This document shows, one piece after another, positions 1 to 6,385 of a DNA stretch of 6,784 nucleotides. The stretch is from Opitutus sp. GAS368 (GTDB lineage Bacteria > Verrucomicrobiota > Verrucomicrobiia > Opitutales > Opitutaceae). The stretch covers positions 1 through 6,784 of the forward strand of contig CAMAXB010000168.1 of assembly GCA_945862035.1 (NCBI GenBank), in the 5' to 3' direction. A program made the translations under genes and the position numbers. Positions within the stretch are counted from its first letter, which is position 1. Each line of letters opens with the position of its first letter. The notes below the pieces were generated by a model that was not told the origin of the DNA, did no database searches, and worked only from the letters and a program-made list of their open reading frames with translations.

Positions 1-292
1 CCGCCGTCCGAAGCGGATGAACACGGCCATTGAACGCATATTCGGTTTGGCCAACGTGGACTGGAAATAGGCCAGCTCGGGCTTGGATGACAGTGTCTGC
101 GACCGCGAGGGAGTAGTTGGTCGCTTCTCCGGTGCCTAGGCCTTGATCATTGATGAAAGGACCCGATATACCCAAACAAACCAGCGTCAGTAGCCCGAGT
201 CGAAGTGCTTCAGCAGGGCTCCAGCCTCGTTGTTTAAGCCCGATGAGGGCGGTTCCCGGTACGCAGAGGAGGATGGCGAGAATCCAGATCAC
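1..292 (-). CDS. N-terminal part of an unrecognised polytopic membrane protein (cut by the left edge)
   Basis: Reading the minus strand from a GTG at 292 gives 97 codons without a stop, running off the window. The protein starts with a hydrophobic segment (about residues 2-18, IWILAILLCVPGTALIG), a short basic stretch (KQRG, residues 20-23), then a second hydrophobic segment (about 30-48). A polar, probably periplasmic region follows, with GTGEATNYSLAVADTVIQAR and a later HPLRTA. This looks like the start of a large multi-span membrane protein, perhaps with a glycosyltransferase-C-like layout, but I do not recognise the family. The frame is open back to a TAA at 358-356 with no ATG; the GTG has no Shine-Dalgarno sequence, so the start is uncertain. 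Codon use is less GC-biased than in most neighbours (ATA, CTA, GCA, GGA occur). It is co-directional with the aminotransferase to its right, 167 bases away. The coding call rests on the coherent hydrophobic and polar pattern. Confidence 0.68.
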   Translation of the reverse strand, partial: MIWILAILLCVPGTALIGLKQRGWSPAEALRLGLLTLVCLGISGPFINDQGLGTGEATNYSLAVADTVIQARAGLFPVHVGQTEYAFNGRVHPLRTA

Positions 293-335
293 GTCGAAAA
301 AAGCGGGGAAAAGGCGGAAAAGTGCGAATCCCCTG

Positions 336-357
336 GGGCGGGGAACGCCCGTTTTTT
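336..357 (+). terminator. Hairpin plus T-tract, terminator-like on the plus strand
   Basis: GGGCG (336-340), loop GGGAA, CGCCC (346-350), then G and six T (352-357). This is the classic shape of an intrinsic terminator read left to right. The stem is only 5 bp but entirely G:C. No plus-strand gene is visible to its left, so it may stop antisense transcription into or over the left-edge gene's start region, or be fortuitous. Read on the minus strand it lacks a following T-tract, so it would not obviously end the aminotransferase transcript. Confidence 0.35.
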
Positions 358-405
358 AAGGGTTACCAGCTCGGAAGAAGGCGACGCGCGGCGAGCTTAG
401 CAAGC

Positions 406-433
406 GAATGCCAGCCCAGCCGGGGCGGCATTC
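406..433. terminator. Inverted repeat downstream of the aminotransferase gene
   Basis: GAATGCC (406-412) and GGCATTC (427-433) form a perfect 7-bp stem, with further C/G pairing possible between CCC (415-417) and GGG within the loop. It lies 26 bases beyond the aminotransferase stop codon, which is where a terminator or a 3'-end stabilising hairpin for that minus-strand gene would be expected. The minus strand has no T-tract after it, whereas the plus strand continues TTTACTTT. If it terminates the minus-strand gene it would be a non-canonical, U-poor type. The structure is clear but its function is inferred. Confidence 0.4.
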
Positions 434-459
434 TTTACTTTACCCCTTTCTTGGGCAAC

Positions 460-1551
460 TCAGGCCGCGGGCAGTCTCGGCGTTTCGGCCAAGGCCGCGT
501 CGAGCGACTTCAGCAGGGCCGCGATCGTCTCATCCGTCTCATCGCCCATGTTGGAGATGCGGAAGGTCTTGCCCTTGAGCTTGCCGTAGCCGCCATCGAT
601 CACGAGGTGATGCTTTGACTTCAGCGTCTTGTTCAGGGCGCCGAGGTCGAGGTTGAGCGTGTTCGCAAAGCAGTTCAGCGACAGGGAACCATAGCCTTCC
701 TTCGGGAAGAGCGTGAAGCCCTTGCCCAGCACGAAATCGCGCACGGTCTTGTTCAGGCGGGCGTGGCGGGCATAGCGGGCCTCGGCGCCCTCGGCCTTGA
801 TGTCCTCCAGTTTGGACTTGAGGGCATAGATCAGGGCGATGGCCGGCGTGCTCGGGGTCATGCCGTTCTCGTGGTTCTTCTGGAACTCGACGAGATCGAA
901 ATAGTATCCGCGATCCGTCACCTTGGCGGCGCGCTCAAGCGCGCGCTTGGAGACCGACACCATGGCGAGGCCGGGGGGCATCGCGAGCGCCTTCTGCGAG
1001 CCGGTGATGAAGATGTCGATGCCGAGTTCATCCTTCTTGATCGGCAGCACGCTGAACGAGCTGACGGTGTCGACGATCGAGATCACTTCGGGAAACTCGC
1101 GGATCACCGCCATGAGCGCCGGCAGGTCGCTCATGCAGCCGCACGACGTCTCGTTGTGGATCAGGGTGATGGCGTCATAGGCACCGGTCGCGAGCTCGCG
1201 GCGGACGGCCTCGGGGTCGACGGGCTGGCCCCAGTCGAACTTGAGCGCGGTCGCCTGCCGTCCGATGCGCAGGGCGACATCGTTCCACTTGTCCGAGAAC
1301 GCGCCGTTCATGCAGTTCAGCACCTTCTTGGTGCAGACGTTGCGGAGGGCGCCCTCCATGATGCCCCAGGCGCTGCTGGTCGACAGGTAGACCGGGTCCT
1401 TCGTGTAGAAGAGCGCCTGCAAGTCCGGCTGGATGGACTGGTAGAGCGCGACGAAATCGGTGCTGCGGTGGCCGATCATGGGCTTGGCCATGGCCTGCAG
1501 CGTCTTTTCCGAGACGGCGATGGGACCGGGGATGAACAGTTTGTAGCTCAT
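460..1551 (-). CDS. Class V PLP aminotransferase (serine-pyruvate/alanine-glyoxylate or phosphoserine type)
   Basis: A cytosolic fold-type I, class V aminotransferase of 363 residues, a normal length for the family. Visible landmarks: N-terminal FIPGPIAVS (6-14) and GHRS (27-30), which shape the substrate pocket; the cofactor phosphate region STSSAWG (57-63); NGAFSDKW (82-89); HNETSCGC (132-139); D161 in IVDTVSSF, which binds the pyridine nitrogen; the PLP lysine K187 in TGSQKALAMPPG; and R331 in FRISNMGD, the usual carboxylate-binding arginine. The family moves amino groups among serine, alanine, pyruvate and glyoxylate; some members with this NGAF-x-x-x-W/HNETS pattern act as phosphoserine aminotransferases in serine synthesis. 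The substrate cannot be fixed from sequence alone. The ATG at 1551 was chosen because family proteins start at this point; the frame stays open to 1701 but would run over lpxK. No Shine-Dalgarno precedes it (the upstream stretch is pyrimidine-rich). It is divergent from lpxK. The Cys pair in SCGC, where STG is usual, is a small oddity. Confidence 0.92.
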   Translation of the reverse strand: MSYKLFIPGPIAVSEKTLQAMAKPMIGHRSTDFVALYQSIQPDLQALFYTKDPVYLSTSSAWGIMEGALRNVCTKKVLNCMNGAFSDKWNDVALRIGRQATALKFDWGQPVDPEAVRRELATGAYDAITLIHNETSCGCMSDLPALMAVIREFPEVISIVDTVSSFSVLPIKKDELGIDIFITGSQKALAMPPGLAMVSVSKRALERAAKVTDRGYYFDLVEFQKNHENGMTPSTPAIALIYALKSKLEDIKAEGAEARYARHARLNKTVRDFVLGKGFTLFPKEGYGSLSLNCFANTLNLDLGALNKTLKSKHHLVIDGGYGKLKGKTFRISNMGDETDETIAALLKSLDAALAETPRLPAA

Positions 1552-1666
1552 GGAGAAAGGAGGATCGGCAGATGTGGATTGCGTGGCTACGCGGGCGTGC
1601 TGATAGAAGAGGAAACAAATCGCCAGCTGACGCGTTTCGTCAATGGCCAATCCGACTTCCGCCTGC
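1552..1666. promoter_or_regulatory. Divergent intergenic region between the aminotransferase gene and lpxK
   Basis: This 115-base gap must carry the promoters for both genes. Minus strand: TTGACG at 1643-1638, a 17-base spacer, then ATTTGT at 1620-1615, a good -35 box with a poor -10, about 64 bases before the aminotransferase ATG. Plus strand: TTGCGT at 1579-1584, a 17-base spacer, then GATAGA at 1602-1607, weak. Both are eye matches only. The minus-strand -35 box covers the upstream candidate ATG of lpxK at 1643, which mildly favours the downstream lpxK start at 1667. A strong AAAGGAGG lies at 1556-1563 on the plus strand (see the small ORF entry). Confidence 0.35.
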
Positions 1667-1727
1667 ATGTCCGCCTCCTGGCTCAAAAAGAAGTTCAACA
1701 CCTTTGAACTCTATGCGATCGATGTGA
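1572..1727 (+). CDS. Possible 51-codon leader ORF upstream of and overlapping lpxK
   Basis: The plus strand carries AAAGGAGG at 1556-1563, then 8 bases, then ATG at 1572. The complementarity and spacing are ideal for ribosome binding and better than those of any large gene in the window. The frame runs 51 codons to TGA at 1725-1727, entering lpxK in a different frame. The peptide begins MWIAWLRGRADRRG and is rich in Arg, Pro and Ser, with no recognisable domain. A translated leader ending inside lpxK could couple or attenuate lpxK translation. The alternative is that the purine tract is a by-product of the pyrimidine-rich leader of the aminotransferase gene on the other strand. The protein-like quality is poor, so the coding call is tentative. 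Confidence 0.25.
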   Translation: MWIAWLRGRADRRGNKSPADAFRQWPIRLPPACPPPGSKRSSTPLNSMRSM

Positions 1728-2860
1728 TCACGGGTCGCCGGGAAGATTCCGGCGCCGTGGTATTTGCCGGCTTTTTGCAGGCACTGTCCTACCTTTTCTC
1801 CGCGATCACCCAGGCCCGGCTTTGGCTCTACCGCGAACGCATCCTGCAGGATCACCCCTTGGGCTGCCTCGTGGTGGTGGTGGGCAACCTCACCGTGGGC
1901 GGCACCGGCAAGACGCCGGTGGTGGAGAAATTCGCACGGGCCCTGCGCGACCGCGGGCGCACGGTCGCGATTTTAAGCCGAGGTTATAAGAGCAAGTCAC
2001 CGCCCTTGTGGAGAAAATGGTGGTATGCGCTCACCCATACGGCCGAGCCCCCGCCCAAGGTGGTCAGCGACGGGGTCACCGTCCTGCTCAACAGCGAGGA
2101 GGCCGGGGACGAACCCTACATGCTGGCCCGCAATCTCCCCGGGGTCGTCGTCCTGGTGGACAAAAACCGCGTGAAGGCCGGGGCCTATGCAATCAAGGAA
2201 TTTGGCTGCGACACCCTCGTGCTCGACGACGGGTTTCAGTACCTGCCACTCAAGGGCCGGCTGAACCTCCTGCTGGTCGACAAGACCAACCCTTTCGGCA
2301 ACGGGTTCACGCTGCCCCGCGGCATCCTGCGCGAACCGATCAAGCATCTGCAGCGGGCGAGCTATATTTTCCTGACCAAGTCCGACGGGCGGCGCGACGC
2401 GGAACTCGAGGAGACCATCCGGGCCCATAATCCCGGGGTCGACATCATCGAGTGCGCCCATCGCCCCAAACATCTGCAGCGCTTCGGCCTGGAGGAGCGG
2501 CGTCCGCTGGACGACCTGAAGGGCCGGCGCATCGGGGCCTTCAGCGGAATCGCGGTGCCGGAGAGCTTTGAGAAGTTCCTCAAGGACCTCGGGGCGGACG
2601 TGGTCTTCACCCGCCGCTTCCTCGATCACTATCGCTTCGGCTATGAGGACTTCGTCGACATCTTCAGCGCCGCCCTCGCCAACAAGGTCGACTACATCGT
2701 GACCACGGAAAAGGATGCCGTCCGCATCGCCGACGAGATGCCATGCCCCGTCCCGGTCTACTACCTCCGGCTTGAGATCGAGATCATCCGCGGCGCGGCG
2801 GACTTCGACGAGGCGGTCGGCCGGATCTGTTTCCCTGAGCAGGCCCGCCCGGGGCGCTGA
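1667..2860 (+). CDS. lpxK: Tetraacyldisaccharide 4'-kinase LpxK (lipid A biosynthesis)
   Basis: LpxK phosphorylates the 4' position of the tetraacyldisaccharide 1-phosphate, making lipid IVA at the inner face of the inner membrane. Evidence in the 397-residue product: an N-terminal membrane-associated hydrophobic/amphipathic stretch (about 31-55); the P-loop VVGNLTVGGTGKTP with GGTGKT at 78-83; SRGY (104-107); AGDEP (D148, the likely catalytic Asp); DDGFQY (187-192); LPRGILREP (216-224); FLDHY with H321, matching the His of the catalytic pair in the known structure; and TTEKD (346-350). It is longer than the usual ~330 residues, partly from a Trp-rich basic insertion at about 108-136 (including PLWRKWWYAL). 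DDGFQY replaces the common DDG[FL]QH. Start: ATG 1667 gives MSASWLKKK; ATG 1643, eight codons upstream, is also possible, and neither has a Shine-Dalgarno. It implies a Gram-negative outer membrane. No other lpx gene is in view. Confidence 0.95.
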   Translation: MSASWLKKKFNTFELYAIDVITGRREDSGAVVFAGFLQALSYLFSAITQARLWLYRERILQDHPLGCLVVVVGNLTVGGTGKTPVVEKFARALRDRGRTVAILSRGYKSKSPPLWRKWWYALTHTAEPPPKVVSDGVTVLLNSEEAGDEPYMLARNLPGVVVLVDKNRVKAGAYAIKEFGCDTLVLDDGFQYLPLKGRLNLLLVDKTNPFGNGFTLPRGILREPIKHLQRASYIFLTKSDGRRDAELEETIRAHNPGVDIIECAHRPKHLQRFGLEERRPLDDLKGRRIGAFSGIAVPESFEKFLKDLGADVVFTRRFLDHYRFGYEDFVDIFSAALANKVDYIVTTEKDAVRIADEMPCPVPVYYLRLEIEIIRGAADFDEAVGRICFPEQARPGR

Positions 2861-3064
2861 AGTCGTTGCGCGTCGGGTGAGTCTTTTCGCCCCGCGCTCC
2901 GGTGCGGTGGCCGGCGCGGTTGGCGGCGCGGCCAGGCCGGCGCGGCGGGTCGACGGCCAGAGCGGGGGAGGCGGACCGCCCGGGCCGGGAGCAGTGTCCA
3001 CTAACCCGGGCAGTCACCTTTCGCTTGCGCGCGGGGGGAGTCCGGGCGTTAAGCTCAGCGCATC
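2861..3064. other. Very GC-rich intergenic stretch between lpxK and the M29 peptidase gene
   Basis: These 204 bases hold no convincing gene in either direction. They contain an 11-base direct repeat, GGCCGGCGCGG, at 2909-2919 and 2935-2945 (26-base period), with a related GGCGGCGCGG at 2922-2931 between the copies. A purine run GGGGGGAG (3033-3040) lies too far (24 bases) from the next ATG at 3065 to serve as its ribosome site. A weak promoter match is TTGCGC at 3025-3030 followed by TTAAGC at 3049-3054. There is no T-tract hairpin that would clearly end lpxK transcription. Confidence 0.4.
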
Positions 3065-4189
3065 ATGCTGATCGACCCCCGCTTTCACCGGCTCGCCGAG
3101 GGCCTCACCAGTTTCTCGACCTCGCTCCAGAAGGGCGAGCGCGTGCTCATCGATGCTTATGACGTGCCCGACGCCATGGTGGTCGCGCTCATCCGCGCCG
3201 CCCGGGCCCGCGGTGCCCATCCGTTCGTGAACATCAATCGCGCCCGGATCAGCCGAGAGCTGATCCTGAGCGCCGAGGAGGCCCAGTATGCTCCGCATGC
3301 CGAGATCGAGTTGAAGCGGATGGAAAAGATGGACGCCTACATCGCGCTCCGCGGCTCCGATAACATTTTCGAAAGCTCGGATGTGCCCGCGACCAAGGTC
3401 CAGCTGGTGTCCCGCCTGATGAAGCCCGTGCTCGACCACCGCGTGAACGACACGAAGTGGGTCGTCCTGCGCTGGCCGACGCCCGCCATGGCCCAGCAGG
3501 CCGGAATGAGCACGGAAAAGTTCGAGGACTTTTACTTCGATGTCTGCACCCTCGACTACGCCCGCATGATTCCCGGCATGAAGGCGCTCAAGAGCCTCAT
3601 GGATGCGACGGATCGCGTGCAGATCAAGGGCCCGGGAACCGATCTTCGCTTCTCGATCAAGGGCATCGGTTCGCGCGAGTGCGGCGGCGAGCGCAATATT
3701 CCGGATGGCGAGGTCTTCTCCTGCCCGGTCAAGGACAGCGTGGAGGGCGTGATCCAGTACAATGCGCCCACGGTTTACCTCGGGACTTCCTTCGACAGCA
3801 TCCGCCTCGGTTTCAAGCAGGGCCGGATCACGGAGGCGACGGCGAACAACACGAAGCGTCTCAACGAGATTCTCGATAGTGACGCCGGCTCGCGCTACAT
3901 CGGCGAGTTCGCAATCGGCTTCAATCCGCACATCCGGGAGCCAATGCGTGACATCCTCTTTGACGAGAAGATCGCCGGTTCCTTTCACTTCACCCCCGGC
4001 CAGGCCTACGAGGGCGTCGGTAATGGCAACAAGTCCCAGGTCCACTGGGACATGGTCTGCATCCAGCGCCCGGAGTACGGCGGCGGCGAGATCTGGTTCG
4101 ACGGCAAGCTGATCCGGAAGGACGGAATCTTCGTGCCCAAGAGCCTGCACAAGCTCAACCCCGAGTACCTGCTCGGAGCCGGAAAGTGA
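3065..4189 (+). CDS. M29-family metallo-aminopeptidase
   Basis: A 374-residue cytosolic metallopeptidase of the AmpS/aminopeptidase T family (MEROPS M29), which removes N-terminal residues from peptides using a two-metal centre, usually as a dimer. The family metal ligands are present in order and with the right spacing: E216 in IPDGEVF, E281 in YIGEFAIG, E301 in FDEKIAG, H308 in SFHFTPG, Y315 in QAYEG, and H327 and D329 in HWDM. The N-terminal half (1-180) carries the family's Rossmann-like domain with KGERVLIDAYD (23-33). The length is slightly short of the typical ~400-410 but nothing essential is missing. The ATG at 3065 gives an N-terminus that aligns with the family start (LIDPRFHRLAEGL); no Shine-Dalgarno is visible, so initiation is non-canonical. 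It is followed 43 bases later by the deaminase gene, probably co-transcribed. The substrate range cannot be told. Confidence 0.93.
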   Translation: MLIDPRFHRLAEGLTSFSTSLQKGERVLIDAYDVPDAMVVALIRAARARGAHPFVNINRARISRELILSAEEAQYAPHAEIELKRMEKMDAYIALRGSDNIFESSDVPATKVQLVSRLMKPVLDHRVNDTKWVVLRWPTPAMAQQAGMSTEKFEDFYFDVCTLDYARMIPGMKALKSLMDATDRVQIKGPGTDLRFSIKGIGSRECGGERNIPDGEVFSCPVKDSVEGVIQYNAPTVYLGTSFDSIRLGFKQGRITEATANNTKRLNEILDSDAGSRYIGEFAIGFNPHIREPMRDILFDEKIAGSFHFTPGQAYEGVGNGNKSQVHWDMVCIQRPEYGGGEIWFDGKLIRKDGIFVPKSLHKLNPEYLLGAGK

Positions 4190-4232
4190 GCCCAGGCTCC
4201 ACGCGGCGCCGCGGCCTCGTGACCGATCGCTC

Positions 4233-5234
4233 GTGAACGCGTCCGGACGCATCGCAAGCCTGATTCAGGCCCTGCCGAAGACGGAGACCCACCTGCATCT
4301 GGAGGGTTCGCTCTCCTACGATCTACTGACTGCCTGGGATCCAGTCCGGTTTCCCCCGAACCCGCCTTTCCGTCGCCCGGAATTCCGCTTCGCGTCGTTC
4401 CCGCAGTTCGACGAGGTGCTGCTCGGACACGCGCTCCCTTGGTTCGTCTCGGCCGAGCGCTACCACGAGGCGGCCCGGGTGACGTTTGCCCGCCACGTCC
4501 TCCAGAATGTCCGCTACGTCGAGACCAGCTTTCACCTGCCCGTGGCGGGCTTCATCGGCGTCCCCGGTCGCGAGATGATCGCCGCCATCCGCTCCGCGGT
4601 GCCGCCCGGGCTCGAGGTGCGCATCTTCGCCGGCATGCTGCGATCCGACTATGCCGGCCCGATGCGGGCCGTGATCGACGATCTGGAGAACTGGGATGAG
4701 CTCGCCGGAGTCGATTTGCATGGACACGAGGCCACCCCGACCGAGGCCTGGACCGCAGGCGTCTGGTCCCGCCTGCGCGCGGCGGGAAAGCTGACCAAGT
4801 GCCATGCCGGTGAGTTCGACGGCTCCGCGCGAGTGCGCGAGGCAATTGAGCTGCTCGGGGTCACCCGCATTGCGCACGGGGTGCGCGCGATCGAGGATCC
4901 GACCGTGGTGGCGCTGGCCCGCGAGCGCGACGTGACCTTCGACGTTTGCCCGATCAGCAATCTCAAGCTCGGGGTCTACCCTTCGTACGCGGACTACCCG
5001 TTGCGCGCCCTGATGCAGGCGGGGGTGCGTTGCACCGTGAGCACGGACGACCCGCTCGTCTTCGGCAACGACCTCGCCGGCGAGTATGCCGCCTTGGCCG
5101 CTGAGGGCGGCTTTTCCGTCGGAGAGTTGGCCCAGCTGGTCCGGAATGGCTGGGAAACTGCCCTGGTGCCGGCGGCGATCCGCGCCGCCATGGGGGCGGA
5201 GATCGACCGTCAGCTCGGCCTCGCTGTCCCGTGA
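4233..5234 (+). CDS. Adenosine deaminase-family enzyme (adenosine, adenine or aminofutalosine deaminase)
   Basis: A 333-residue amidohydrolase-fold deaminase that removes the 6-amino group of an adenine ring with a bound metal (usually Zn2+). All catalytic positions are visible: THLHLEGSL with metal ligands H20 and H22; CHAGE with H191 (ligand) and E194 (general acid); IAHGVR with H215; CPISNLKL (239-246); and STDDP with D272 (ligand) and D273. The length fits the bacterial family (~330-345). At 159-166 it reads GVDLHGHE where adenosine deaminases usually have G-[IV]-D-L-x-G-D-E, a change in the substrate-side loop. Related enzymes act on adenosine, adenine or 6-amino-6-deoxyfutalosine (menaquinone pathway); the substrate is not decidable here. 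It starts at GTG 4233 without a visible Shine-Dalgarno; no better in-frame start exists after the upstream M29 stop. It lies between the peptidase and RluA genes in the same direction. Confidence 0.9.
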   Translation: MNASGRIASLIQALPKTETHLHLEGSLSYDLLTAWDPVRFPPNPPFRRPEFRFASFPQFDEVLLGHALPWFVSAERYHEAARVTFARHVLQNVRYVETSFHLPVAGFIGVPGREMIAAIRSAVPPGLEVRIFAGMLRSDYAGPMRAVIDDLENWDELAGVDLHGHEATPTEAWTAGVWSRLRAAGKLTKCHAGEFDGSARVREAIELLGVTRIAHGVRAIEDPTVVALARERDVTFDVCPISNLKLGVYPSYADYPLRALMQAGVRCTVSTDDPLVFGNDLAGEYAALAAEGGFSVGELAQLVRNGWETALVPAAIRAAMGAEIDRQLGLAVP

Positions 5235-5297
5235 GGCCGCCTGGCCCGCACGGTTGAGCGTTGCGCGCGAAGACGGAATCGATTGCAATGGGCATCC

Positions 5298-6347
5298 GTG
5301 CCTTCCTCCGACGATCCCTCCACGCAGTACCTGGTTCCCGCGGGGGTCCGCCGCCAGCGCGCCGACAAGGTGCTCGCCGGGGCATTCCCCGAGCACAGCC
5401 GGATGGCGTGGCAGCGCGCCTTCGCGGCCGGTTTGGTCCGGCTCGGCCCGCGCGCGATCGAGCGTAGCCAGTCGGTCAGCACCGGGGACACCCTTGCGTA
5501 TTCGTTTCCGGATACGCGGCCGACAGACCTGCGGCCGGTGAAGATTCCGCTCGATGTGCTGTTTGAGGACAAGCACCTGCTGGCCGTGAACAAGGCGGCC
5601 GGCATGGTAGTGCACCCCGGTGCCGCCACGGGCGAGGACACGCTGGTGCATGCGCTGCTCGCCCATTGTGCGGGTTCGCTCAGCGGCATCGGCGGCGTCG
5701 AGCGGCCCGGCATTGTCCATCGGCTCGATCGCGAGACGTCCGGAGTGATCCTGGTCGCCAAGACCGACGCGGCCCACCGCGGGCTCGCGGCGCAGTTCTC
5801 GGAGCGTTCCCTGCGCAAGGAGTACATGGCACTGGTTTCCGGCGTCCCTTCGCTCATGAGCGGCAGCATTCGCAAGGCCATCGGCCGCAACCCGAATCAC
5901 CGGCACAAGATGGGCGTGGTCGAGCCGGAGGACGGCGGCCGCGATGCGCGCACGGACTGGGAGATCGTCGAGACCTTCGGCCAGATTGGGACGCTGGTGC
6001 GCTGCCTGATTCACACGGGACGCACCCACCAGATCCGCGTCCATCTCAAGGATCTCGGGCACATTATTTTGGGCGATGAGGTGTACGGATGGAAACCCGA
6101 TGCACGGCTCAAGGTCCAGCCGGACCGGGTCATGCTGCACGCCGAGCGTCTGGTCGTCACGCACCCGGTGACCGGCAAGGTGCTCGACCTGCGCGCGCCG
6201 CTCCCGAAGGACTTTGCCGCCCAGCTGAAGCAGCTCCGCACCGTCGCCAAGAAGGTTGTGCAGGCGCAGGCACGCAAACCCTCGGCCAGCGCCCTGCAGG
6301 CTGCGCGAGCCAAGCCGACGTTTCACGTCCACGAGCGGCGGGACTGA
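5298..6347 (+). CDS. RluA/RluD-family 23S rRNA pseudouridine synthase
   Basis: This enzyme converts specific uridines to pseudouridine in RNA; the RluD group modifies helix 69 of 23S rRNA. The 349-residue product has an N-terminal S4-type RNA-binding domain (about 20-70, RADKVLAGAFPEHSR onward), then the catalytic domain: FEDKHLLAVNKAAGMVVHP (89-107), the hallmark HRLDRETSG (141-149) with catalytic D144, and LIHTGRTHQIRVH (237-249). The S4 domain and overall order favour RluD over RluA/RluC, but the target site is unproven. A basic, Ala-rich tail of about 30 residues follows the normal end of the fold. Start: GTG 5298 is chosen; TTG 5283 (five codons earlier, preceded by a weak ACGGA) is equally possible. 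It is separated from the deaminase gene by about 60 bases and probably shares its transcript. Confidence 0.93.
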   Translation: MPSSDDPSTQYLVPAGVRRQRADKVLAGAFPEHSRMAWQRAFAAGLVRLGPRAIERSQSVSTGDTLAYSFPDTRPTDLRPVKIPLDVLFEDKHLLAVNKAAGMVVHPGAATGEDTLVHALLAHCAGSLSGIGGVERPGIVHRLDRETSGVILVAKTDAAHRGLAAQFSERSLRKEYMALVSGVPSLMSGSIRKAIGRNPNHRHKMGVVEPEDGGRDARTDWEIVETFGQIGTLVRCLIHTGRTHQIRVHLKDLGHIILGDEVYGWKPDARLKVQPDRVMLHAERLVVTHPVTGKVLDLRAPLPKDFAAQLKQLRTVAKKVVQAQARKPSASALQAARAKPTFHVHERRD

Positions 6348-6385
6348 GGTCTGGCCAAGCGAGCGCAGATCGCTAGCAGGAGGAA

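Noticed and set aside
295..325. Repeated G/A-rich units (GGGGAAAA, GGCGGAAAA)
   Set aside because: Short, irregular and partly at the start of the left-edge coding frame; not a convincing repeat array or binding site.
361..459. Possible tRNA or small RNA gene in the gap
   Set aside because: No cloverleaf or T-loop consensus could be found on either strand; only the inverted repeat at 406-433 stands out.
1552..1701. A 50-residue N-terminal extension of the aminotransferase to an ATG at 1701
   Set aside because: It would overlap the lpxK start, and family members begin at the residue encoded by the ATG at 1551.
763..1707. A 314-codon plus-strand frame opposite the aminotransferase
   Set aside because: Antisense to a complete class V aminotransferase with its PLP lysine; the composition is that of a GC-rich shadow frame.
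1997..3001. A 334-codon minus-strand frame opposite lpxK and the following gap
   Set aside because: lpxK motifs are intact on the plus strand, and the antisense product has no domain-like pattern.
3014..4252. A 412-codon minus-strand frame opposite the M29 peptidase
   Set aside because: Shadow of the peptidase gene, whose metal ligands are all present. The antisense product shows no motif.
4323..6332. A 669-codon minus-strand frame spanning the deaminase and RluA-type genes
   Set aside because: It is antisense to two genes with full catalytic motifs, and its own translation (rich in Arg, Gly, His, Ala) has no recognisable domain. Long antisense frames are expected where third positions are nearly all G or C.
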